This document shows, piece after piece, positions 25,357-32,932 of a stretch of 47,081 bases of DNA. Position numbers and translations under genes: made by a program. The stretch comes from Pelagibacteraceae bacterium TMED65. GTDB taxonomy: Bacteria; Pseudomonadota; Alphaproteobacteria; TMED127. The notes beneath the pieces were generated by a model that saw nothing but the letters and a program-made list of their open reading frames with translations, searched no databases and was not told where the DNA came from. The stretch is from positions 17,432 through 64,512 of the forward strand of contig NHDS01000019.1 in NCBI GenBank assembly GCA_002167215.1. Reading direction: 5' to 3'. How positions within the stretch are numbered: the stretch's first letter is position 1; each line of letters starts with the position of its first letter.

Positions 25357-26607
25357 TCAATTAAAAAATTCCAATATTTCTGGCACTACCTCTTTCAAGG
25401 TTTCAGAGCAAATCATGGGTTTAGCTGCAGACTTTAATCCACTCAAAAGACTCTCTTTTCCTAAGAAAATGCTTTTACACCCCGCGAGATAAGCGGCCTC
25501 ACAATCTCTCATATCATCCCCAACAAAAATAGTTTTATCTAATCGCAAAAACAAATCTGTAGAAGCTTCAAATAGCATTCCTGGTTTAGGTTTTCTACAT
25601 TTACAGTTTTCATCCCAATGATGAGGACACATATAAATCTTTAAAATTTTTATTCCTCTTTTCTTTAAATCTGCAACTAAATTTTTATGGATCACATTTA
25701 GGTCGTTCTCGTCAATCATCTTTCTTGCCAGCCCTGCCTGATTTGTAACTATTATAAATGAAAATCCGCTTTTAGCTAAGATTTCCATTCCCTCTACATT
25801 TTCTCTAATATATTTAAAGTCTTCCCATTTAGATATGTATTCACCTCTAGGCGCTTTCTCATTTATTACTCCATCTCTATCAATTAGGATTATTTTCTTT
25901 TTAAGTAAGTATTTTGCAGTGATTGACCATCTCTCTGGATCCGAAATACTGTGATAATCACCATCTTGGAAAAAAGCTCTTACCTTATTGTAGCTGACCA
26001 AGTTTTTTATAACATCGGAAAAATTGCAATTCTTATATTCAAATGACTCAAAAATTTCATTTTTATTCGCTAACATATAGCCTATTTCGACAAAACCTAA
26101 ATCTTTTTTATTTCTAGAATTGTCATAAACTTCAACAAAACCATCATTATTGATACTTATATTTCCAGATTTTTTTCTTGCTATACTAAGTGTTAACGAA
26201 GCTGAATGTTCTTTATGGAACAAAACTAGCTTTTCTAAAGAAAACGGAATGAAGTTATCTGAGTAAAGTATCATGAAGCTTTCATCAATATAATCTTTTG
26301 CCTCCCATAATCTCCTACCTGTATCCCAGCTAATGGGTCCCTCAGAGTATTTTATATTCCACCCCCAATTACTTCCATCTCCAAAAAAGTCTTTTATTTT
26401 ATAAGATAAATATCCTGTCAATAAAAGAAACCGACTTATTCCCTGCTCTTTTAGTTGCTCCATTAAATAAAATAAAAAAGGATGTCCGTTACAGTCAACC
26501 ATTGGTTTTGGGAGATGATTGGTAAACGGTTTTAGCCTAGTACCTAAGCCTCCGCATAAGATAACAGCTTGTTTAGGCGCTACCACATTGCTACTGTAAA
26601 AGCTCAT
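25357..26607 (-). CDS. Bifunctional HddC-like nucleotidyltransferase / GmhB-like heptose bisphosphatase
   Basis: A 416-residue fusion. Residues 10-235 are a sugar nucleotidyltransferase (GGLGTRLKP at 19-27 and KPM at 34-36, matching HddC-type GDP-heptose pyrophosphorylases). Residues 237-395 are a HAD-IIIA phosphatase like GmhB, with nucleophile Asp243 and Asp245 in LIDRDGVINE, zinc-ligand cluster CPHHWDENCKC at 327-337, and VGDDMRDCEAA at about 362-372. The pair would remove the 7-phosphate of heptose 1,7-bisphosphate and activate the 1-phosphate with GTP. Phosphatase and transferase in one chain, next to HddA, gives the end of the GDP-D-glycero-D-manno-heptose pathway. The nucleotide used (GTP or another) is inferred. 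It overlaps the upstream SDR gene by 17 bp. Confidence 0.9.
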   Translation of the reverse strand: MSFYSSNVVAPKQAVILCGGLGTRLKPFTNHLPKPMVDCNGHPFLFYLMEQLKEQGISRFLLLTGYLSYKIKDFFGDGSNWGWNIKYSEGPISWDTGRRLWEAKDYIDESFMILYSDNFIPFSLEKLVLFHKEHSASLTLSIARKKSGNISINNDGFVEVYDNSRNKKDLGFVEIGYMLANKNEIFESFEYKNCNFSDVIKNLVSYNKVRAFFQDGDYHSISDPERWSITAKYLLKKKIILIDRDGVINEKAPRGEYISKWEDFKYIRENVEGMEILAKSGFSFIIVTNQAGLARKMIDENDLNVIHKNLVADLKKRGIKILKIYMCPHHWDENCKCRKPKPGMLFEASTDLFLRLDKTIFVGDDMRDCEAAYLAGCKSIFLGKESLLSGLKSAAKPMICSETLKEVVPEILEFFN

Positions 26608-27487
26608 ATGTAAGTTGCAAACCCTCCAAAATAGAAACTTTTGCTCTCCAATCTAACTTTTGTTTAGTTTTTGAAGTCGATGCCCAAAAATCGACATCTG
26701 CAATTTCTTGACTACACGTGCTCATCAACTCATTAGTTAAATAATTGGATTGGTTAACGATATTCTCAGCTAGCTCATGGATGTCCAAAACCTGTGTTGA
26801 CTTTCCCGTACCTAGATTAAAGATGCCGGAATTGAACCTCTTAGTTAACGCGCCATAAAAGGCGTCAATTACATCAGAAATATAAATAAAGTCATTAGCG
26901 TTTTTAGGTGACTTTATTTTACAAGACTCTGAGGCTTTTAAAGATCTGAATATCGTGGGAATTAACGAACCCGATCGCTGACCTGGGCCATAAACGTAAA
27001 AAATACGGAACCATGCATAACTAAGATTGTTTTTTTTGCATTTCATACTTAACCAAGTATAGATAGAGCACTTTGCCCAAGTAAAATAATCACTTGGAAA
27101 TACGCTCTCACTTTCTTGACAGGACCCTTTAACTTTTCCATATTCTAAGCATGAACCAGACACTAATACTTTTTTACAAGATTTCAGATTGGTCACAAAA
27201 TCCAGTAGCGTTATAGTGATTTCTAGATTGTTTATTGATTTTTTTAGCGAAAAATCAGGAATATCCTGCCAAGATAAACATACTACAGCCTCAGGTGCAA
27301 ACTGTTCTATCTTTTCTTGATACTGATTTGGACACGCGAGATCAGCTCTATGCCATGTAACGTTTACAAGATCTGAATTTTGGGGTATGTTCCGTGAAAT
27401 GGCCAATACGGGAAACCCTATATTGCTTAACTTAGTGACCAAATGTTTTCCCAGAAACCCAGAGCCCCCTGTAACTAAAATTTTCAC
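26591..27487 (-). CDS. NAD-dependent SDR with Phe in place of the catalytic Tyr
   Basis: A 298-residue extended SDR with VTGGSGFLGKHLV for cofactor binding, VSGSCLEYG (serine region) and YVYGPGQRSGSLIP. At the YxxxK position the sequence is DYFTWAK: a Phe stands four residues before the Lys, with a Tyr one residue earlier. I checked this in the DNA (TATTTTACTTGGGCAAAG on the minus strand). Either the adjacent Tyr substitutes or activity is altered. It abuts the 3,5-epimerase gene upstream with no gap. Likely role: keto reduction or epimerisation of the heptose-derived sugar, if active. Confidence 0.85.
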   Translation of the reverse strand: MKILVTGGSGFLGKHLVTKLSNIGFPVLAISRNIPQNSDLVNVTWHRADLACPNQYQEKIEQFAPEAVVCLSWQDIPDFSLKKSINNLEITITLLDFVTNLKSCKKVLVSGSCLEYGKVKGSCQESESVFPSDYFTWAKCSIYTWLSMKCKKNNLSYAWFRIFYVYGPGQRSGSLIPTIFRSLKASESCKIKSPKNANDFIYISDVIDAFYGALTKRFNSGIFNLGTGKSTQVLDIHELAENIVNQSNYLTNELMSTCSQEIADVDFWASTSKTKQKLDWRAKVSILEGLQLTYELLQ

Positions 27488-28021
27488 TTATTCATCTTCA
27501 AAGTCTGGAAAGTTCATATCTTTTTCCGAGATAACCTTTGGTTCGACTGGCCACTCAAAAGCAAAAAATGGATCGTTAAACCGTATTCCTCGATAACTAT
27601 CAGGACGAAAAAAATCTCCCATATAGTAATGAACTATAGTATCGTCAATCATCGTCAAATAAGCGTTAGCACAGCCGGCTGGTACGAATATAGATTGCTT
27701 GGACTTTGCTGATATTTCTATTGCCACCCATTTTTTATATGTTTTTGATTTTCTCCGCAAATCAAGAACAATATTGTAGATGGCCCCAGTAACACACGTT
27801 AAAATCTTTGACTCGGCACTAGGTGTTTCTTGATAATGAAACCCTCTGAGGGTGTAGCGATTAAAGTTCTCTGAGATATTTCCTTGTTTAGCAATAAAGT
27901 TAATTTTGCTTTTCTCAAGTTCTTTTAAACACAAAGATCTCCTAAACAAACCTCTATCATCTGAATGAACTATTGGATCAATGACGTATACTCCTTCTAT
28001 TTTTTGTTCAATAAACCTCAT
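27488..28021 (-). CDS. dTDP-4-dehydrorhamnose 3,5-epimerase family (RmlC-like)
   Basis: A 177-residue RmlC-type cupin close to full family length. The catalytic base is in TLRGFHYQ. The conserved Tyr region is HYYMGDFF, followed by GIRFNDP, and FVPAGCANAYLT is the usual cupin strand. It would epimerise C3 and/or C5 of a 4-keto-6-deoxy sugar nucleotide. In Campylobacter the related DdahB/MlghB act on GDP-4-keto-6-deoxyheptose, and here the gene lies inside the GDP-heptose block. It overlaps the C-methyltransferase gene by 4 bp (28018-28021) and abuts the SDR at 27487. Confidence 0.9.
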   Translation of the reverse strand: MRFIEQKIEGVYVIDPIVHSDDRGLFRRSLCLKELEKSKINFIAKQGNISENFNRYTLRGFHYQETPSAESKILTCVTGAIYNIVLDLRRKSKTYKKWVAIEISAKSKQSIFVPAGCANAYLTMIDDTIVHYYMGDFFRPDSYRGIRFNDPFFAFEWPVEPKVISEKDMNFPDFEDE

Positions 28022-29256
28022 ATCATTTCTGGCTTATAAGGAAGAGGGATAATAAATTTACCTGTAAAACCTGAAGACCTTAAATCTTGAATAACTTCTT
28101 CTTTAAAGTTCCAAGCCAAAAGGAGTATAGTATTATATTTATCGACTTCATTCACAAAATCATCGAATGCAACGATAGGGATTTCGGTACCAGGAGTTAT
28201 CAAACCATTCTTCATAGGATTTTTGTCTAAAATAAACTTAATATCATTTTTATCAATATTACAAAAATTCAACAAAGTTGAACTTCTAGCAGAGGCTCCA
28301 TATGCAACTACTCTCTCCTTACTATCGTTTAAGATTTTCTTAAGATTTTCCGAGTGCTCTATGGCTCGCAAAGCAAAGCTTTTCCACTCCGCAATAGTAT
28401 TAATTCCCTTTTTTTTCTCATTCTCAATTGCAGTAAGTAACGCAGTAGTTTTATCCTTCCTTTTTTTTGAAAAATAGACTACCCAGGATCCACCACTAAT
28501 CGAACTAGTAGAGACGTCAAAGATATTAAGATTATATTTACTTAATAAAGAAGACATAGTTTCTAAAGAAAAGAAAAACAGATGCTCATGATAAATTGAG
28601 TCATAGTGAAGCTCTTTCATAATAAGGCCAGCGTCATGGAACTCTATAATCCCTATACCGTCTTCACTTAACAAAGTCTTTAGTCCGCTTACAACTGAGT
28701 GAATTTCTTTCACATGAGGCAAAACGTTTCTTGCAAAAACTAAGTCCCTTAATCCGCTAGTCTGTTTAATTTCCTCAGCAACGGCCTCACTAAAAAATTT
28801 ATCAATAGTCGGAACACCATTATTGGAAGCCATTTTTGCAATGTTTACTGCAGGGTCTACACCAAGCACATCGCAGCCTGCTTCGATAAATGGTTTAAGA
28901 AACGTACCATCATTACTGGCAATTTCCAAAACTGAAGGAATAACTGTAGACAATCTACTGAATGCTTTCTGAGCAAAAATTTTACTGTAGCTTTTAGTAC
29001 TTTCTGATGTGCCTGTTACCCACACATACCTACTAAATAGATAATTAGGTTCAACACTTTCTCCCAATTGTACTGTTTTACAATCATTACAAAACATTAG
29101 CCTTAAAGGAACTTCAGGTGGCATCTCACTATCTTTTTCATATAGACTGTTTGCCGGAGGCTGATTTCCAAGGTCCAGAACAATTTCGAAATTTTTTGAC
29201 TTGCAAATTCTACATTCGGTGACAGTTTCATAAATTCTATTCATTTTCTTTGGCAC
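28018..29256 (-). CDS. Sugar C-methyltransferase (TylCIII/NovU type)
   Basis: A 412-residue protein with the three-part layout of deoxysugar C-methyltransferases. An N-terminal zinc-binding region has Cys15, Cys18, Cys56 and Cys59. The central SAM domain has VLEIASNDGTF at 109-119 and the typical DSIYHEHLFFFSLET. The C-terminal domain (KERVVAYGASARSSTLLNF) resembles the Methyltransf_14 domain. Such enzymes (TylC3, NovU, EvaC) add a methyl branch at C3 or C5 of a 4-keto-6-deoxy sugar nucleotide. In this locus the acceptor is probably the GDP-heptose-derived keto sugar. It overlaps the 3,5-epimerase gene by 4 bp, consistent with consecutive steps. Confidence 0.9.
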   Translation of the reverse strand: MPKKMNRIYETVTECRICKSKNFEIVLDLGNQPPANSLYEKDSEMPPEVPLRLMFCNDCKTVQLGESVEPNYLFSRYVWVTGTSESTKSYSKIFAQKAFSRLSTVIPSVLEIASNDGTFLKPFIEAGCDVLGVDPAVNIAKMASNNGVPTIDKFFSEAVAEEIKQTSGLRDLVFARNVLPHVKEIHSVVSGLKTLLSEDGIGIIEFHDAGLIMKELHYDSIYHEHLFFFSLETMSSLLSKYNLNIFDVSTSSISGGSWVVYFSKKRKDKTTALLTAIENEKKKGINTIAEWKSFALRAIEHSENLKKILNDSKERVVAYGASARSSTLLNFCNIDKNDIKFILDKNPMKNGLITPGTEIPIVAFDDFVNEVDKYNTILLLAWNFKEEVIQDLRSSGFTGKFIIPLPYKPEMI

Positions 29257-29321
29257 CTAATAATCTTAAGTCTTGGAAACCTTATATCTTTTTTTTTACG
29301 CACTCACTTAAGCTCCTACTA

Positions 29322-30350
29322 TTAAATGAACCTGAAGTAGTTGTCGACTTTTCCACTTTCAGACAGTCTGACTAATTGCTTCAACCGGATAGTCTCAGGT
29401 CCTCGAAAAATTTTTTCAGAAAAGTCTATTTTTTTAAAAAAGCTTACCAACTCTTGTCCTCCCTTTTCTAAATTCCAAGTAGGCTTATAATAATCTCCAA
29501 GCTGCTGAAAGATTCTATTAAAACTGACCTTATACGTTCTGGGGTCGGTATGCTCCCCAGTAAACAACAACTCGCTTCCTGGCACGGCATTCCTTGCCGC
29601 TTCAGCTATTTGCCTCACCGTAAAATTTCCATTTTTACTTCCGACATTAAAAGCTCTTCCACTTAATAAATTAATAGGTGCTATTAAACCGGCTATGAAC
29701 GCTTTACAAACGTCTTTGACGTGGACAACTGGTCTCCAAGGGCTTCCGTCACTTTTTATTTCAATACGACCAGTGGTATAAGCACATGCAACTAAGTTAT
29801 TAAAAACAATGTCACATCTAAACCTAGGACTTGCTCCGTAAACAGTTGAGGGTCTAAAACTCGTTACAACAAAATCTTCACTTGTAATTTTATTCAAATA
29901 TTGTTCTGCCTTCCATTTTTCTTTTGCATAAGATGTTACAGGATTCTTCAAACTATTATCTTCATCAAGTTCACTATCTGTCTTAGATATACCGTACATA
30001 CTTTGAGACGATGCATATATGAACCTGTGAACCTCGCTCTCTTTAGCTAATTGTGCTAATTTAACTGAGGCAGAAAAATTTATTTCCTCAGTTAATTTTG
30101 GAGAAAACTCTCCTAAAGGGTCATTAGACAATCCTGCCAGGTGTATTATTGCTTCCACACCCTTTAACTCACTTTTAGTTACTTCTCTTATATCTTTTGT
30201 AATCTTATGATAATCATTGTTGTAGTCCAAAAAACATACTTCCTCGAAAAAGCCGGAGTCTAATCCGATAACTTCATGCCCCTTCTCAATTAGCATAGGA
30301 ACAAGAACAGATCCTATATACCCACGATCACCTGTCACCATTATTTTCAT
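29322..30350 (-). CDS. NAD-dependent sugar-nucleotide epimerase/dehydratase (SDR), paralogue of 23252-24346
   Basis: A 342-residue extended SDR with VTGDRGYIGSVL for NAD, YASSQSMYG (serine region) and YxxxK in SYAKEKWK. Family and C-terminal tail are shared with the protein at 23252-24346, including the ends SGKVDN and SGKIDND, so the two arose by duplication or were recruited as a pair. It comes first after the SIS gene (15 bp) and before the C-methyltransferase (65 bp), so it may perform the initial 4,6-dehydration or the 4-epimerisation of the heptose nucleotide. Its substrate is not shown by the sequence. Confidence 0.87.
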   Translation of the reverse strand: MKIMVTGDRGYIGSVLVPMLIEKGHEVIGLDSGFFEEVCFLDYNNDYHKITKDIREVTKSELKGVEAIIHLAGLSNDPLGEFSPKLTEEINFSASVKLAQLAKESEVHRFIYASSQSMYGISKTDSELDEDNSLKNPVTSYAKEKWKAEQYLNKITSEDFVVTSFRPSTVYGASPRFRCDIVFNNLVACAYTTGRIEIKSDGSPWRPVVHVKDVCKAFIAGLIAPINLLSGRAFNVGSKNGNFTVRQIAEAARNAVPGSELLFTGEHTDPRTYKVSFNRIFQQLGDYYKPTWNLEKGGQELVSFFKKIDFSEKIFRGPETIRLKQLVRLSESGKVDNYFRFI

Positions 30351-30365
30351 TGCAAATACCTTTTT

Positions 30366-30905
30366 TTAATTATTTTTCGCTAGCAAATCTATAACAGACA
30401 AAATCCAGGTCTGGTGTACGGTTTCAACGACGTTGTATTCTGCACTATTCACCCACATGTTTATCTTTCCCTTTGTTCTGAGTTCGTTATCTGAGGAAAA
30501 GCCAGAAAGTGTGATCAATGGTAGCCCTAGAGATTTTGCTTGATTGGCCCCGTTAATCATATTTTTGGAACGCCCACTACTACTTATAATCACGATTAAA
30601 TCCTTTTCATTTGAAAAATAGTTAATAGCTTTTGAAACCCATTCTTCATAACCAAAATCATTTGATAAACACGTAATTAAACTGTTATCACTAAAGTTCA
30701 TCGCACAAATTTTTGCAGACTTAGTTAAATCAATTGCTGCATGGCTTGCAATCGAAGCGCTACCCCCGTTCCCAAAAAATAATACCCTACCTCCCTTATT
30801 ATGAGCTTCCAAAACTAGGCCGGCAAAGGACGTTAACTCTTCTTCAGAACCATCGTAGAGCTTTTTACTTATGATTTCAAAATAGTCGTTAAAAAAGTTT
30901 TTCAT
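30366..30905 (-). CDS. SIS-domain phosphoheptose isomerase-like protein (divergent GmhA)
   Basis: A 179-residue single SIS domain. FGNGGSASIASHAAIDLTK aligns with the GmhA signature. The position of the catalytic Glu65 of E. coli GmhA is Asp here (HAAIDL against HFAEEL), and the catalytic His180 position appears to be Leu in VETVHQTWILSV. A canonical GmhA is encoded separately (41115-41726). This copy heads the heptose block, so it may be a subunit, a sugar-phosphate-binding protein or an isomerase of altered specificity. A 247-bp gap precedes it; a TACCGCC (GGCGGTA on the minus strand) there at 30991-30997 matches only the first seven bases of an ops element. Confidence 0.85.
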   Translation of the reverse strand: MKNFFNDYFEIISKKLYDGSEEELTSFAGLVLEAHNKGGRVLFFGNGGSASIASHAAIDLTKSAKICAMNFSDNSLITCLSNDFGYEEWVSKAINYFSNEKDLIVIISSSGRSKNMINGANQAKSLGLPLITLSGFSSDNELRTKGKINMWVNSAEYNVVETVHQTWILSVIDLLAKNN

Positions 30906-31152
30906 TACATCTATCTATATTCCAATAATAAGAACAGCATTTTCTTCCTGAACTTAGAGATGCTGATTTCAATCCTATAATATCTCGTAATACCGCCGCA
31001 ACACAATAATCAGTTCCTTAAAAAGGATAGAATATAGAGCCCAACAATCTTATCGGTTTCACTATAGCTTTTTTCTTTACTGTCATTAGCATTGAATTTC
31101 AACAGAATATATTAATAATATTTTTTAATAGAGTTTTCATGGCATAACATAA

Positions 31153-32922
31153 TTAAGAACTTTTCGTTTTACATAGTTCAATAAATAAGTTCTTTAGATC
31201 ATCAATAGTATTATTTGTTTTTATGTACTGGTTAGTGAAGATTTTTCTTGCATTTACTACTTGGTTGCTTTGCCACCAACCATCTATATCGTTCCATATA
31301 GAGTTAACATGCGCAGCCGCTGATTCTGGCGTTTTATGGTATATCCCTGCTTCTTCCAGTAATGAGAAAAAACTCGATGCATCAGAATTCATTTCAAAAT
31401 ATTCTTCATCCCAAAAAATAACCGTAGGAATATTTGCAGCTAGGGACTCGAGATACGTAGTGGAATTCCAACCTGAAACAAATAATTTAGTGGTTTCTAA
31501 ACAATCCTCTAACGATTCATTACCATTATCAATAATTGCATCAGGAAAACTTTTGACCCATCTTTTTTTCTGGTACCAATCATAATCATTCGGGTACAAT
31601 CTAACAACTGTAGCCTTAGAGACTTGATTTTCAAGACACTCATAGAATTTCTCTTGCCATTTATAATAAATTAACCACTGGCTAGAAAGGGGTGCACTGA
31701 TAATCCCTTCAACATATCTCGGGGTTCCACTCAATGACAAAACCATTTTCAATGCGTTACTGCTATTATCATAGCAAACCTTTCTTTTAAGCCTACCAAA
31801 TGGAATTACGTTATTATGGCCTAACGTCCATCCCCAAGATAAATAAAGAGCACTGATTTTCAATTCGTGATCTTCAGTTAAACTGAATAATCCTTGACCG
31901 TAATGACCTCCATGTTGACCAATCACAAGTATTGAATTATTTTTTTCTACCTTTTCAGCAACCCAAACTTTAAATACATCGTCATCACTAAATGAATTAC
32001 TTGTCCAAATTACTTTTGGTGATTTCGTTCTGTATTTTTTTTCAGCTATTGGATAAATTTCTTTAAAACCCTCGCAATAGGCAATGGGCAACTGTAAGGG
32101 TATAATTTTTTTTAAAAACTCTTCGAATTTGTTTTGTGGATTGAAACTTTTAATTTTTAAGCGCTTCTGGCAATCAAACTGGCTTCGTATTCTTAAGTTG
32201 TTGTTCCAATGCAAATTTGGAACTTGCCTGAGCTTCAGGTAAAGCTTTAATACGTCTAGTGGTTTTAAAAAAGTATCTATAAAAAAATAGTCATTCTTTC
32301 TTGAAAAAAGTGAAGTAGCTTTAGAAATCATGTTTTTTAATTTATTTTTTGGTGTTTCACGTTTTTCCTGCACACTAATTTTTCTTGGTTTGTTTACCTT
32401 TAGTTTGTTTATTTTATTAAAACCAAGAAAAATCAATATTTCTGAAAATATACTGTGATTCCAATAGTCAGATTTACTCAATATATCAAAGTGCTTCATA
32501 CAAACAGGAACATATTCACTATTTTCCGATTCAATTATTAGCGTCTCTTCGATATTAAAATTGTTAAGTGCGTAGTTTATGCTTTCCCACTTATCGTATA
32601 GTGAAACAATGAAAGCTGATAACCATGGACCAATAATAATACGCCAATACTCCATTTGATGTTGTGTGCTGTGATACTTATTCAAAAAAATTGTTAAATG
32701 TGAAAGTAATTTTTGGTAGAGTTTATTGATATATATCAAGTCTTTATATAGTTTCCTTCTATTATCCCAATGATAGGGAACTACAGTAATATTACAATTC
32801 TGCCATTCTTTCTTTTTCGAAAACAATCGGCACCACTCGCCCAAAAGCAGTATTGGCACATCGGAGGATTTTTGCCAGCTTTCATGCAATGCAGTAGTTA
32901 CTAAAAAAAATTTATTGCTCAT
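31153..32922 (-). CDS. LIC12162-family putative transferase
   Basis: A 589-residue protein recognised by its start (FLVTTALHESW and VPILLLGEWCRLFSKK) as the LIC12162 family (TIGR04331), named from a Leptospira gene and of unknown biochemistry. The second half looks like a GT-B glycosyltransferase: SILVIGQHGGHYGQG, SLSGTPRYVEG, then LFVSGWNSTTYLESLAANIP and PTVIFWDEEYFE. The GQHGG element recalls KpsC/KpsS-type Kdo transferases. It lies just downstream of the ABC flippase and the CMP-sugar genes, so transfer of the CMP-activated ulosonate is a reasonable hypothesis, not shown. 247 bp separate it from the next gene. Confidence 0.82.
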   Translation of the reverse strand: MSNKFFLVTTALHESWQKSSDVPILLLGEWCRLFSKKKEWQNCNITVVPYHWDNRRKLYKDLIYINKLYQKLLSHLTIFLNKYHSTQHQMEYWRIIIGPWLSAFIVSLYDKWESINYALNNFNIEETLIIESENSEYVPVCMKHFDILSKSDYWNHSIFSEILIFLGFNKINKLKVNKPRKISVQEKRETPKNKLKNMISKATSLFSRKNDYFFIDTFLKPLDVLKLYLKLRQVPNLHWNNNLRIRSQFDCQKRLKIKSFNPQNKFEEFLKKIIPLQLPIAYCEGFKEIYPIAEKKYRTKSPKVIWTSNSFSDDDVFKVWVAEKVEKNNSILVIGQHGGHYGQGLFSLTEDHELKISALYLSWGWTLGHNNVIPFGRLKRKVCYDNSSNALKMVLSLSGTPRYVEGIISAPLSSQWLIYYKWQEKFYECLENQVSKATVVRLYPNDYDWYQKKRWVKSFPDAIIDNGNESLEDCLETTKLFVSGWNSTTYLESLAANIPTVIFWDEEYFEMNSDASSFFSLLEEAGIYHKTPESAAAHVNSIWNDIDGWWQSNQVVNARKIFTNQYIKTNNTIDDLKNLFIELCKTKSS

Positions 32923-32932
32923 TTTTTAAATT

